Virus record (IMG/VR): IMGVR_UViG_3300013307_000002
Span: 18,362 to 82,361 of that record
Length of the DNA stretch: 64,000 nt
DNA from: a virus
Direction: 5' to 3' (one strand)
Both the position numbers and the translations under genes were made by a program. Below, piece after piece: positions 54,464 through 63,887 of this stretch; position 1 is the first letter of the stretch, and each line of letters starts with the position of its first letter. The notes under the pieces were generated by a model. It was not told the origin of the DNA. It did not search any database and saw only the letters and a list, made by a program, of their open reading frames with translations.

Positions 54464-54889
54464 TTGGCTAGAAAAACTTCGGGGAGCAAGTCTCCCCTCA
54501 CAAGATGTTCTGGCAGATGGACTGAAGCTAGATATAATAGTTTTGTTAAGTCTGCAATAAGAAGTATGAGTGGTAGATGGCCTGTTAAATATGATGCTAT
54601 GAAGAAAGCTCAAGTAGGTATCATGATTAATGAAAAGACAGGACGTAAAGCAATGCACTATAAATGTGCTTGTTGTGGTTTAGACTTCCCCGCTAAAGAA
54701 GTTCAAGTTGACCACATCGAACCTCTCGTTCCTACTGATGGAGCTTCTCAGAACGATTGGAATATCATTATTGGCAGAGCTTTAGTAGAGGTTGACGGCT
54801 TTCAGGTTCTTTGCAAACCTTGCCATAAAGTAAAAACTAGTGAGGAAAACAATGAGCGTAGAAACAGTCGAAAGCACACAGACTCCTGA
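54464..54889 (+). CDS. HNH endonuclease with cysteine cage
   Basis: TTG start after GGAGG. CACCGLDF, then VQVDHIEPLVP, then FQVLCKPCHKVKTSEEN: an HNH core held by two cysteine pairs, typical of phage-encoded McrA-like nucleases. Basic N-terminus. May resolve or degrade DNA. Confidence 0.85.
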   Translation: MARKTSGSKSPLTRCSGRWTEARYNSFVKSAIRSMSGRWPVKYDAMKKAQVGIMINEKTGRKAMHYKCACCGLDFPAKEVQVDHIEPLVPTDGASQNDWNIIIGRALVEVDGFQVLCKPCHKVKTSEENNERRNSRKHTDS

Positions 54890-55088
54890 AATGACTTTTC
54901 TTTATACTAATTATAAAGGTGAGACAGATTTGAGAACTGTAGTAACACCAAGCATCACTTACGGTGTTTCAGAGTATCATAATGATGGTGAACCTTGTTG
55001 GTTACTGGTAGCGTTTGACACTAAGAAAGGTGATTGGAGATCTTTTGAAGTGTCAAGCATCCGAAGTTTTGAACAAATCCCATTTTAA
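54852..55088 (+). CDS. Hypothetical small protein, 78 aa
   Basis: GAGGAAAA ribosome site; overlaps the HNH gene. The part EYHNDGEPCWLLVAFDTKKG and WRSFEVSSIRSF recalls a shortened WYL-like or related ligand-binding barrel, but length is below the family norm and the call is weak. Confidence 0.68.
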   Translation: MSVETVESTQTPEMTFLYTNYKGETDLRTVVTPSITYGVSEYHNDGEPCWLLVAFDTKKGDWRSFEVSSIRSFEQIPF

Positions 55089-55097
55089 GGAAATGTT

Positions 55098-55250
55098 ATG
55101 AAAAATCTGATGGATAGAAAAAGAGAGGGAATGAAAGCTCTTAAAAAGTCATGGGACAAACATGAACAAGAGCAAGTAAATAAACTTCTTGATCAAATGG
55201 AGTTTTGTGCTAGCAATATTAAAGCTTTGTGTGAAAAAATTAAAAGTTAA
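55098..55250 (+). CDS. Hypothetical charged protein, 50 aa
   Basis: AAGGAAA ribosome site. Helical, Lys/Glu-rich with two cysteines. Unrecognised. Confidence 0.65.
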   Translation: MKNLMDRKREGMKALKKSWDKHEQEQVNKLLDQMEFCASNIKALCEKIKS

Positions 55251-55258
55251 GGTATCAG

Positions 55259-55372
55259 ATGAAGATAATATCTATAGTTGTTTATTGCCCACAATGTCAC
55301 TCATCTAATATTCAATCTAGTACTTACACAGATTATTGTGGTGACTGTAATTATATACTTCAAACCTATTAA
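55259..55372 (+). CDS. Zinc-ribbon mini protein, 37 aa
   Basis: CPQC at about 10-13 and CGDC near 28-31. AAGGT ribosome site. Last rightward gene before the converging terminator. Confidence 0.65.
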   Translation: MKIISIVVYCPQCHSSNIQSSTYTDYCGDCNYILQTY

Positions 55373-55387
55373 AAGTTAAATAAAAAT

Positions 55388-55420
55388 AAACCCCCTTGGA
55401 TTTCTCCTTGGGGGTTTTCT
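55388..55420. terminator. Bidirectional terminator between converging blocks
   Basis: AACCCCC pairs with GGGGGTT around an inner GA/TC stem. T-rich on the right and A-rich on the left, so it can stop transcription from both the rightward early/middle block and the leftward virion block. Confidence 0.9.
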
Positions 55421-55424
55421 TGTT

Positions 55425-58400
55425 TTAGTCTCTCTTCAGATTAAGCCTTCTGGCTCTCACCTTGTATCGACTTCTCACTGGCTTGCCTGAATTAGCATCC
55501 AGCAGGGCAGCCCTAGCCTTAGCATTATCCAGTGAAACCTTCTTAGTCAACTCACCTGAATCCACTTTCTTAGCAAATTCTTCCCTCTGAGCATTAGTCA
55601 TTAACTTAACCTCTTCAGGATTCTTACCAAGAACTGTTCTAACAATCTGAGACTTAAGACCATTAGCATGTGTGCTGTTACTCTTAGAGAGATTAGCAAC
55701 ATCTTCACTTGATAACCACAGAGCAGGTTGGTCAGGATACGTATCTTTATAAGATTTAGACTTCTGTAGCATTCTCACATATTGACGCAGAGAATGACCA
55801 GCAGGAGAGTTATCCCCATAATATACTTTAGACAGGACGTTAGCAGCATCAACTACATCTTCTAAACTATCACCGTCTCTCAGAGCCTTTTCAGCCCTAT
55901 CCACAATCTCACCACTCAAAGCATCTTGTGCTTCTTTCACATCACCTGCATTAGATTTATTGATAGTCTTCTTCAGAGAATCAATCTCTTTATGCAGAGC
56001 TTCCAGTTCTGGATTTGCTTCAGATAATGGGCCAGTAGAACCTGACAGCTCCATCTCTTTCTCAGCAGGAGTAGCATCTTTCTGAAGTTTCTTAGAGTAA
56101 CGTTCAGCAGCATTACGAGCCTTAGTGTAAGCTTCTTCCATTCTACCTTGAGCCAGAGGCTGACGAGTCAGGTTGAAGTTCCTATCCATATAAGCATCGA
56201 TAAAGTCTTGAACATCTTTAGGGTCAGCATCAGTCTTAAACTCTTTCTTCATGTCAGAACTAATCTTGTCCATCTGAACAGATAAGTCATGCAAGTCTTG
56301 AATTTGTTTAGCAGTCTTGATAGCTTCAGATTTCTTCTTCTCAGCAGCTTCAGCTTCAGCAGCCTGTTTCTCTGCATTACCTTCCAACTCCTGAGCTTTA
56401 CGCTTAGCCTCTTCCGCTTCTTTTTGCTTCCCTAGTCTCTTGTTAATAACTTCTTCTTGATTAAAGATCTTTTTCCACAGAGAATTAGATTCGGATGGTG
56501 TTAATGGTTTACCAGTTTTCTCAGCAGCTCTGAACGCCTGATTAATCATAGGCATAACAGCTTTCTGAACATCAGGATGCATATCACCAACTGAATTGAA
56601 ATATCCATCTCTCTGGTCATTCCATTTAACAGCTTCAACAGTAGGAGTGTTATCTACCGTACCATCTGACTTAGGAACCAAAGACTTCTCATAAGCTTTC
56701 TCAGCCCTAACCTTAATATCGTTAATACCTAAGACTTTAGAGTGAGTTAAACCTTTAGCACGAATAGCATCACTAATAAAACCCCAAGGGATATTAAAGT
56801 CTTTACTCCAGCTCTGAAGTTCATTCATGTTGATTTCGTGTTGCTTATCTTCACGAATTCTTCTAGCTCTATTGACTTGTTCTACAGAATGATTTAAAGC
56901 TTCAACATTATTAGCAACATCTTCCCTTCTCATTTGTTTCAAGAACTCTTTATCATTTTTGTTATTATGATTAATTTGATCTTTAACTTGCTGAGTAGTG
57001 AATTGATCTTTAACAGTGTTAAGTTTACGATCTTCAATAGCTTGTACAGCCTTAGACATAGCATCCATATCCTCTCTAGGAGTCTTTGTAGGAGCTTCTG
57101 GCTCTGGGGTAGGCTCAGCTACTGGTTCTTCTGTAGGACGCTGCTCAGGACGTCTCACGAGCGTCTGGTCGATAGTAGGAGTAGGCTCAGGCACTGGCTC
57201 TGGAGTAGGCTCTTCCACAACAGGTTCTTCAGCTTGTTTAGGGGCTTCAGGACGTCTTGCAAGAATCTGGTCTGGCTCAGGCTTAGTCTCAACTACAGGC
57301 TGCTCTTCTACAGGAGCTTCCTCTGGTCTAGAAGGTCTACGTACTAACGCTTGGTCAGGTTCAGGAGTAACAACAGGTTGTGGTTCTTCCGTCACAGTAG
57401 TTTCTTCTACAACAGGTTCCTCTACCTTTCTTGGAGCAGGTCTACGAACAAGAGCTTGGTCTGGCTGTGGTGCAGGAGTTGCTTCAGGGGTTGGTGCTAC
57501 ATCAGGTTGATCATACTGAAGTTCAGGAGTGTTCTCTTCAATACTATTAGAGTTTTCCATATCAGCACGAGCATCATCTACAGCAGCTCTAGTCCTTTGA
57601 GCAGCAAAATCACCACGAGCAAGATCTCTTACTTGGTTAAGGTTATTAGCTTGTTCCCTTCTCAGAGCACGTTTTGCATGACCTGACTTAAGAGCATCTA
57701 CAGTTGTACCTACAACCTTATCAATAAAGCCGCCAGAACTTACTGTAGCGTTACGACCAGCAGTAGGGTTAGTTCTACCATTCCTAAAGTTAGGGTGCAT
57801 ATTGTCAAGCTGATTATAAACAGCATTGTACTCAGCAGCATGTGCAATAGGATTAAACCCTTCAGTAAAACCTTTAGGGGCAGTATAATTCTCATTGAAA
57901 TGAGTCTTAAAGTAATCAGGAGTTCTGTCAAAAGAATCTTGAACCTGCTTAGCTTTATTCAGAAGTGATTGCTGCCTTGCTGGGTCAGTAGAACCTTTAT
58001 CACGTTTCATCATAGATACGTAATCATTTAAGTTCTTCTGGAATCTATCTACTCCTGCCAACTCTGCATTGATAGTTGAGTTATAACTGTTAGTGTCTCC
58101 CTCTGAAGCATATCTGCTCTTCAAGTCTTTCACAAAATCATCTGTATTAAGTTTAGCTGTATTTAAGCTATCCTCAACGTTCTTAACAATAGCAGAACCT
58201 TTATTTTCAATATCAGATTTAGTAACAGCCATTCTACCAGTATCACCATCTTTAGTAACAAATGGTAATCTTGCGTTGGTAGCTGAATCTCTACCTGCAT
58301 CCATCGATTTAAACACATCATCCTGAGTCTTACCAAAAGCAGCCTGAGCAGAAGCATCGTTGTTAAGACGACTATCTAACAGAGGAACACCTTGGTCAGC

Positions 58401-59381
58401 TAGGATTTGACTACCACGAACAGCGTTGTAACGACCACCATTTGCATAAGCGCCTAAGAGTTCATCAGAGGATTTAGCATTAGCAATAGTCTGAGACTCT
58501 GCATCAATATCAGCTCTAGCATTCTCAGGGGTTGAATCAAGAACATCTCTAGCAGCCTTACCACCACGAGAAAGTAAATGAGATGCACCACCAAAAGCTC
58601 CACCGAAAGCAGCACCATAACCACCACCTTCAACAGCTCCTGTCAGAACATCACCTAAGTCACCTTCAGGATTATTGTTTGCTTCATTAGCAGCACCTAC
58701 TACAGCACCACCTCCAGCACCTACAGCAGCATTCCTACCAACTGTACCTGCCATCTCCATAGACTTACCGAGAAGGCTTTCAGCAACACGACTACCAGAA
58801 CCCGGAAGAAGTCTGTTTGCGATGTAGTTAGCACCACCCACGTTTACTGCGTCTGTAAGGCTCTCTTGGCCTTCTTTCTGGTTAGCATAGGCATTACCCA
58901 TCTCGCGCATAGCAATGCCCGGAATAGCGAACTCAGGAGCTACAATCATTGCTCCCACATCAGCAGCTATCCTACCACCAGTTTCGCCAATAGAACGACC
59001 AGTAGTGTCTCCAATATTGTCCTGACGTTTCTTATATAAATCATCAGCGTTCTGTTCCATTCGTCTACCATAAGCAGACAGGGAACTAGCATCCCTACCA
59101 ATAAGATTATTAGCAGCTTTATCACCCATCTGAACAAGACCAGCAATACCTCTAGCAACATCATGGCTAACTGTGTTAGCGCCTGATTGGATAGTGTCTG
59201 CTAAGAAGTTACCAACCGTACCAGCAACAGAATCATCTTTAGGTGCAGGAGCTGGAGCTGCTTGGGGGATTACTCCCCCTGCATTCTTATACTTAGCCTG
59301 CATTTCTACTTTCTGATCTTCGCTCGCATTCTGATAGGTTGGAGAAGCAGTAATCTCACTCCAATCTTTTAAAGAAGCCAT
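55425..59381 (-). CDS. Large internal virion protein, 1318 aa
   Basis: Very long protein at the end of the leftward virion block, probably packed in the head core and ejected with DNA as T7 gp16-type proteins are. N-terminal part has Ala/Gly-rich possible membrane-active segments (residues about 140-290). Residues about 635-765 are a Pro/Glu-rich linker with four repeats of the kind PDQ-LV-RRP. The rest is mostly charged coiled coil. No catalytic transglycosylase motif seen; that activity is on a separate gene at 63071. Good ribosome site. Confidence 0.82.
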   Translation of the reverse strand: MASLKDWSEITASPTYQNASEDQKVEMQAKYKNAGGVIPQAAPAPAPKDDSVAGTVGNFLADTIQSGANTVSHDVARGIAGLVQMGDKAANNLIGRDASSLSAYGRRMEQNADDLYKKRQDNIGDTTGRSIGETGGRIAADVGAMIVAPEFAIPGIAMREMGNAYANQKEGQESLTDAVNVGGANYIANRLLPGSGSRVAESLLGKSMEMAGTVGRNAAVGAGGGAVVGAANEANNNPEGDLGDVLTGAVEGGGYGAAFGGAFGGASHLLSRGGKAARDVLDSTPENARADIDAESQTIANAKSSDELLGAYANGGRYNAVRGSQILADQGVPLLDSRLNNDASAQAAFGKTQDDVFKSMDAGRDSATNARLPFVTKDGDTGRMAVTKSDIENKGSAIVKNVEDSLNTAKLNTDDFVKDLKSRYASEGDTNSYNSTINAELAGVDRFQKNLNDYVSMMKRDKGSTDPARQQSLLNKAKQVQDSFDRTPDYFKTHFNENYTAPKGFTEGFNPIAHAAEYNAVYNQLDNMHPNFRNGRTNPTAGRNATVSSGGFIDKVVGTTVDALKSGHAKRALRREQANNLNQVRDLARGDFAAQRTRAAVDDARADMENSNSIEENTPELQYDQPDVAPTPEATPAPQPDQALVRRPAPRKVEEPVVEETTVTEEPQPVVTPEPDQALVRRPSRPEEAPVEEQPVVETKPEPDQILARRPEAPKQAEEPVVEEPTPEPVPEPTPTIDQTLVRRPEQRPTEEPVAEPTPEPEAPTKTPREDMDAMSKAVQAIEDRKLNTVKDQFTTQQVKDQINHNNKNDKEFLKQMRREDVANNVEALNHSVEQVNRARRIREDKQHEINMNELQSWSKDFNIPWGFISDAIRAKGLTHSKVLGINDIKVRAEKAYEKSLVPKSDGTVDNTPTVEAVKWNDQRDGYFNSVGDMHPDVQKAVMPMINQAFRAAEKTGKPLTPSESNSLWKKIFNQEEVINKRLGKQKEAEEAKRKAQELEGNAEKQAAEAEAAEKKKSEAIKTAKQIQDLHDLSVQMDKISSDMKKEFKTDADPKDVQDFIDAYMDRNFNLTRQPLAQGRMEEAYTKARNAAERYSKKLQKDATPAEKEMELSGSTGPLSEANPELEALHKEIDSLKKTINKSNAGDVKEAQDALSGEIVDRAEKALRDGDSLEDVVDAANVLSKVYYGDNSPAGHSLRQYVRMLQKSKSYKDTYPDQPALWLSSEDVANLSKSNSTHANGLKSQIVRTVLGKNPEEVKLMTNAQREEFAKKVDSGELTKKVSLDNAKARAALLDANSGKPVRSRYKVRARRLNLKRD
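57097..57480 (-). repeat. Protein-level repeats in internal virion protein
   Basis: Four units with (P)xxDQ(A/I/T)L(V/A)RRP followed by Glu/Pro/Val-rich spacers. The recurrent 12-mer ACTACTGTGACG is found in one spacer. Confidence 0.75.
57390..57401 (-). repeat. 12-bp repeat ACTACTGTGACG, copy 7
   Basis: Minus-strand copy inside the internal virion protein gene, read Thr-Thr-Val-Thr; it is on the sense strand of its gene like the other six. Confidence 0.75.
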
Positions 59382-59402
59382 CAGCTCCCCTCCTTACTTA
59401 TA

Positions 59403-61094
59403 TTAGTTATACATCCAAGAATCATCTGTAGATAAAGCACCACCGGTACGAGATCTAACTTCATTTTCGCCAGCTTCTTCAAAAACACCATAAGGGTCAT
59501 GGAATCCACTACCGTAAGCTCTGTTAACAAGAGCTGTTGCCCTTTCTTTTCCGAGGGTTCTCGCAACAGATTTAATCCTCTGAATTTTGATTCTCTGAAT
59601 ATTAGAATCCGCAGATTTAGAACCTACATCATTGGCTTTATCAAGATAGTCAATAGCTCTAAGAGTTGGACTCCAACCAGCTTTAAGGCTAATCTTGTTT
59701 GTACCCTTAGTGAAGATGCTTGGGTCTTCTGCAAAGCCAGAAACATCAGCTTCTTGAAGTGAACGGTTCTCACCAATCTCACCCCTTGCAGAGTTAAACG
59801 CAGCCTGTTGGTACGCAGCAGCAGCAGCTTGAGGGTCACCCTTAGCAATCGCATCTCTAGCAAGTTCCAAGTCCTTCTTAGCAGCATCAAAGTAACCTTG
59901 CTTAACACTCCAAGACTTAATTACAGAACCTTCTGGTGTATTCTTCTCAGCATTAAGATCTCTCGAAGTGAAGTTATAATCATTAGCAGCAGCTTTAGCA
60001 GCAGCTTGTTTGATTCTATCTCTTTCATTGAGTAATTCTTTCTGTTGAGCAAACCTAGCATTCTGTAGCTTCTCTTGTTGAGCAGCTCTTGCATCAGCAG
60101 CTCTGTTAGTAGCTTCCAGTCTCTGAGAAAATCTCTGATCTTCTTGGGCACTAGTAATAGCATTACGTCTTCCCCATTCAGCATTGGTAGCATCCATTTT
60201 ATCTGCATCCGACATTTGTTGCTGTCTTAACAGTTTAGGATCTCCAGCAGCAATAGCCGCAGCTACCGAGTCAGGAGTATATTGCTGTAACAGATACTCT
60301 CTATTGTTCTTGAGTTGATCTTTAACTTCTGCATTTTCCATAGCCTGAGAACCAGCTTGGAATGCTTGCATAGGATTAGCCCCAGACATAATAGCCAGAC
60401 CAGTATTCATCATACCAGTATAGAAGTTAGAGTTCTTATAGAAAGGATCTTGTTTAACTTCCTGCCATGCAGCTTTAGGATCTTTTGCTTGAGCAATAGA
60501 AGCCATATCACTTTTAATTCTACTAGCATCTAAACTCTGAGATTCAGCAGACATTGCATTCTGTGGATTCTGAGAAGAGATTCCAATATCAACACTCTGT
60601 AAGCCATTAGATAAAGCAGCTTGAGAATATTGTTTGGTGTCATTAGTAGGATTCTGAGAGATTTGCTTAGGAGCAGAAGTTGGTAACAGTCCATTATCAG
60701 CCATAGTCTGTTCATCTTTAAATGCTTCCGTACCTCCCTGAGTGGGTTGTGGGGAACCAATATCGATACCAGCTAAGTTACCACCAGAGATTTGACCAAT
60801 TAACTGATTAATATCCACAGGAGCAGGTTGCTGTCCTTGAGGTTGATTAATATCGTAGTCAGGTCTGGTAATCTGTTGCATATCCTGTTGAGCATTACCA
60901 ACTAAAGTAGATAGGTCAATGCCTTGAGGAGTTTGAACTTGACCCTGTGTTGGGTTGATATTATTTTGTTTTAAATAGTCCTGTAACGCCTGCATGTTAA
61001 TCCTATTTCTCGGAGGAGCAACAGCCATTGGATTACTAGGGACAGCCTGAGAAGGGGCCGAAGCCCCCGTTCTCTGTGAATAAATGGTATCCAT
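59403..61094 (-). CDS. Internal virion protein, 563 aa
   Basis: Gln/Asn/Pro-rich first third (residues 1-170, mostly disordered), then Ala/Lys/Glu/Gln-rich long coiled coil (about 300-440) and a compact C-terminus. Lies between the 1318-aa protein and the paralogous pair, in the usual place of ejected core proteins. No enzymatic motif seen. Confidence 0.78.
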   Translation of the reverse strand: MDTIYSQRTGASAPSQAVPSNPMAVAPPRNRINMQALQDYLKQNNINPTQGQVQTPQGIDLSTLVGNAQQDMQQITRPDYDINQPQGQQPAPVDINQLIGQISGGNLAGIDIGSPQPTQGGTEAFKDEQTMADNGLLPTSAPKQISQNPTNDTKQYSQAALSNGLQSVDIGISSQNPQNAMSAESQSLDASRIKSDMASIAQAKDPKAAWQEVKQDPFYKNSNFYTGMMNTGLAIMSGANPMQAFQAGSQAMENAEVKDQLKNNREYLLQQYTPDSVAAAIAAGDPKLLRQQQMSDADKMDATNAEWGRRNAITSAQEDQRFSQRLEATNRAADARAAQQEKLQNARFAQQKELLNERDRIKQAAAKAAANDYNFTSRDLNAEKNTPEGSVIKSWSVKQGYFDAAKKDLELARDAIAKGDPQAAAAAYQQAAFNSARGEIGENRSLQEADVSGFAEDPSIFTKGTNKISLKAGWSPTLRAIDYLDKANDVGSKSADSNIQRIKIQRIKSVARTLGKERATALVNRAYGSGFHDPYGVFEEAGENEVRSRTGGALSTDDSWMYN

Positions 61095-61106
61095 TATAAC
61101 TCCTTA

Positions 61107-62078
61107 TTAAGATGCAAGACCGCCAAGAGCACCACCTGCTAAAGCACCCCACGGGCCAAATGCAGAACCAGCAGCAGCACCAGACATAACACCACCAAGT
61201 AATCCAGAGCCACCACCAGAAGTGGTTGACTTAGTTGTCATACCCTGAGCACCATTAAGAACAGAAGTTGCATTGATCATATTTTGAATCTGTGACCAAT
61301 CGTAATTCTGATTGTTAAGTGCATTGTTGTAGTTATTATTCAGATTAGCCTGTTCATTCTGTTGCATCATATTACCAGCGTTAAGAGCATTCTGATTAGC
61401 CTGATTAGCAAACTGAGCACCAGTGTTAGCAAGACCGGCAGCATTAGCCCCGTTCTGAGCTAGAGCACCTAAAGCACTAAACTGACTCTGCCTATTACCA
61501 GAGAGAATACTATTAGCCTGACTTACTGCATTATTATATGCTTGGTCGGTAATATTAGAAGCATCATTCTGCATCTGAGATAGAGCAGCAGTACGTGCAT
61601 TATCTTTAGCCATTCTAGAAGCACTACCACCTCCACCACCCTGCATAGTTTGCTGAGCAATATTAGTAAGTTGGTTCTTAGCTAGGTTTTGTTTTGTACC
61701 ATAATTAGTTGCATCAATTGCACCCTCGACAGCGCCTTTATCATAAAGCTGACCAGCTAGCCCACTAATTTGATCGGAAGTAATTCCACCATTAGTAGCT
61801 AAACCTTGTAGTTGAGAGTAAGCATTGTTCAAAGTATCTAAGCCTGCTTGACCACCTTGAATAAGTTGACCAGACAAACTGTTCAGTTGATCTGAGTTGA
61901 TTAACTGATTTAAAGCATCCTGTTGTGTTTGATTTAATCCAGCATACTGTTGATTAACATAACTACCGTTGTTAGTGTTATTAACTTGGTTTGTCAGAGA
62001 ATCAATCATATTCTGAATGTAGTCAGGACGAGTCATGCTGCTGGTAGTAGTTTTACTACCCCCACCGAATAATCCCAT
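61107..62078 (-). CDS. Virion-associated paralog A, 323 aa
   Basis: Starts MGLFGGGSKTTTSS. Almost entirely Asn/Gln/Ala/Gly/Leu, rich in helical NxxxQ stretches, with a glycine-rich hydrophobic C-terminus (GGVMSGAAAGSAFGPWGALA) able to insert in membrane. Clearly related in start and layout to the next protein. The second of two adjacent ATGs has the better spacing to GGAGG. Probably an ejected internal or tail-tube-extending protein. Confidence 0.8.
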   Translation of the reverse strand: MGLFGGGSKTTTSSMTRPDYIQNMIDSLTNQVNNTNNGSYVNQQYAGLNQTQQDALNQLINSDQLNSLSGQLIQGGQAGLDTLNNAYSQLQGLATNGGITSDQISGLAGQLYDKGAVEGAIDATNYGTKQNLAKNQLTNIAQQTMQGGGGGSASRMAKDNARTAALSQMQNDASNITDQAYNNAVSQANSILSGNRQSQFSALGALAQNGANAAGLANTGAQFANQANQNALNAGNMMQQNEQANLNNNYNNALNNQNYDWSQIQNMINATSVLNGAQGMTTKSTTSGGGSGLLGGVMSGAAAGSAFGPWGALAGGALGGLAS

Positions 62079-62090
62079 CATATACCTCCA

Positions 62091-63059
62091 TTAAGAAAAC
62101 ATGTTAAACAAACCGTTTAGAGCACCAGTACCGCCTTTGTTATAAAGTTGGTTAGTGTAGTTACCCTGAGCATTAGTATTTCCTGTACCAGAGAACCCAC
62201 CTAAACTACCAACAATACCAAGACCAGTAATACCAGCACCAAGTAACTGTTGTCCAACACCTTGTCCCGGAGTATTACTTGTAGTCGTATAACCTGCCAT
62301 TGGGCTTAATGAATTAAGTACATTAAGTTTATTGTTGAGCTGGTTCCAGTCGAACTGTTGTGAACCCATCTGGTTCTGCCAAGTGTTATTGTATTCATTC
62401 TGAGTCTGAGACTGCATCTGATTACCAGCATTCAGAGCATTCATGAGTGCAGATTGAGTAAGACCAGCAGACTGATTACCGAGATTAATATTGGAGTTAG
62501 CAACATTACCGAGTAAGTTAGCAGCACCAAGCTGAGATGAATTATTTCCTTGAAGTACATTAACACCTAAATTGTTCAGCGACTGCTGCCTGTTGTTGTT
62601 TGTTAGAGCAGAGATGTTATTTGAGTTAGCTCGGTTGGCTGCTCGAACAGCAGCACCGCCACCAAGACTTTGAGCAGCATTACCTGCACTAAGTCCTTGA
62701 GAGATAGCACCTCTGTTAACGGAACTACCCATCATACCATTAGTAAAGTCTTTTACTTGCTGGCCTGTAACTCCATTGTTAGCCACACCTTGAAGTAGCT
62801 GATTCACATCCCCTAGTTGACCTAATCCCTGTTTAGTTAAACCACCATACATTCCTGCAACTTGATTCAGAGCTGAGCTATCAGTTAAAGCCTGAAGCGC
62901 ATTATTCTGAGTATCATTTAAACCAGCAATGTCATGATTGATATAGCCACCAACATCCATGTTGTTTGTCATCGAAGCAATTTGTCTCAGAAGATCAGCA
63001 ACATTATCGGATGGTTTAACTGTGTTGGTGGTTTTAGTAGAACCTCCAAATAAACCCAT
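62091..63059 (-). CDS. Virion-associated paralog B, 322 aa
   Basis: Starts MGLFGGSTKTTNTV; same length, composition and order of segments as paralog A (GGYINHDIAGLNDTQNNALQ here against GSYVNQQYAGLNQTQQDALN there). C-terminus Gly-rich (GAGITGLGIVGSLGGF). Tandem duplication followed by divergence. Confidence 0.8.
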   Translation of the reverse strand: MGLFGGSTKTTNTVKPSDNVADLLRQIASMTNNMDVGGYINHDIAGLNDTQNNALQALTDSSALNQVAGMYGGLTKQGLGQLGDVNQLLQGVANNGVTGQQVKDFTNGMMGSSVNRGAISQGLSAGNAAQSLGGGAAVRAANRANSNNISALTNNNRQQSLNNLGVNVLQGNNSSQLGAANLLGNVANSNINLGNQSAGLTQSALMNALNAGNQMQSQTQNEYNNTWQNQMGSQQFDWNQLNNKLNVLNSLSPMAGYTTTSNTPGQGVGQQLLGAGITGLGIVGSLGGFSGTGNTNAQGNYTNQLYNKGGTGALNGLFNMFS

Positions 63060-63070
63060 ATACCCTCCTA

Positions 63071-63859
63071 TTATCTATTGAAAGAAGAACCACCGATACT
63101 TCCGAGAATCTGCATAACCCTCTGAGTGTCGTTATTCCAACCTGAAGCACCTCTACCTATTCCAGAATGACCTTCCACCGTTACAGACTTAGGCTTCGTT
63201 CCTGCTAAAGTTGATAAAGCAGCTAAAGCAGCATTACCCCATTGACCACTTCCTTGATTCTCTACTGGAGCATTTTGAGAAACAATAGGAAGAGCAGCAC
63301 CCATTTGAGCTTCTGCTTGATTAGGAGCATTCTGAGCAATAGTCCTGTCAAGTAGAGCAGGAGTAAATTGATTAGAAGGTTTTCTTGAAGCAAGTGCTCC
63401 TACAGGATCTAATACATCATCTATATTTTCTGGTGTTGAATACTGAGAAGGTACATTAGAGGATACAAAGTTTCTGAAGTTAGGATTTCGAATATACTTA
63501 AAACCCTCTTCAGGCATGTTACGTTTACCAGAGATGATTTGTCTAGCACCACCAGTACCTTGATTGTATCCTAACAAAGCTTTAGGGACGTTACCCTGAA
63601 AAGCTCTGAGGTTGTCTGCGAGATACCTAGCACCCATTTCAATATTCTTAGCAGGATCATATCTATCTTGAGGGTTATATCCATAATCTTTAGCAACAGC
63701 CCTACTAACCTGCATAAGACCTACAGGGCCAGTACCTGATTCTGCATTAGGATTACCACTAGATTCTGCCTGTATGACAGAGGTGATAAGCTCCGCTGGA
63801 ATACCATATCTAGCTGAAGCATTATTAATTAATGCCCCATAATTCTTTTGAATAGTCAT
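63071..63859 (-). CDS. Virion lytic transglycosylase (SLT family)
   Basis: Peptidoglycan-cleaving virion enzyme that opens the wall during DNA entry. SLT signature: YGIPAELITSVIQAESSGNP with catalytic Glu near 32, GPVGLMQVSRAVAKDYG near 44-60, then ARYLADNL and ALLGYNQGTGGARQI. About 130 residues of catalytic domain followed by a Gln/Asn-rich tail. GGAG-type ribosome site (AAAGGAG). Confidence 0.9.
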   Translation of the reverse strand: MTIQKNYGALINNASARYGIPAELITSVIQAESSGNPNAESGTGPVGLMQVSRAVAKDYGYNPQDRYDPAKNIEMGARYLADNLRAFQGNVPKALLGYNQGTGGARQIISGKRNMPEEGFKYIRNPNFRNFVSSNVPSQYSTPENIDDVLDPVGALASRKPSNQFTPALLDRTIAQNAPNQAEAQMGAALPIVSQNAPVENQGSGQWGNAALAALSTLAGTKPKSVTVEGHSGIGRGASGWNNDTQRVMQILGSIGGSSFNR

Positions 63860-63887
63860 TCAGCGACTCCTTTAAAGCGTCTATATA

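Noticed and set aside
57016-57510. 164-aa plus-strand frame rich in Gly, Ser and Thr
   Set aside because: Antisense product of the Pro/Glu repeat region of the internal virion protein; low complexity follows from the repeats.
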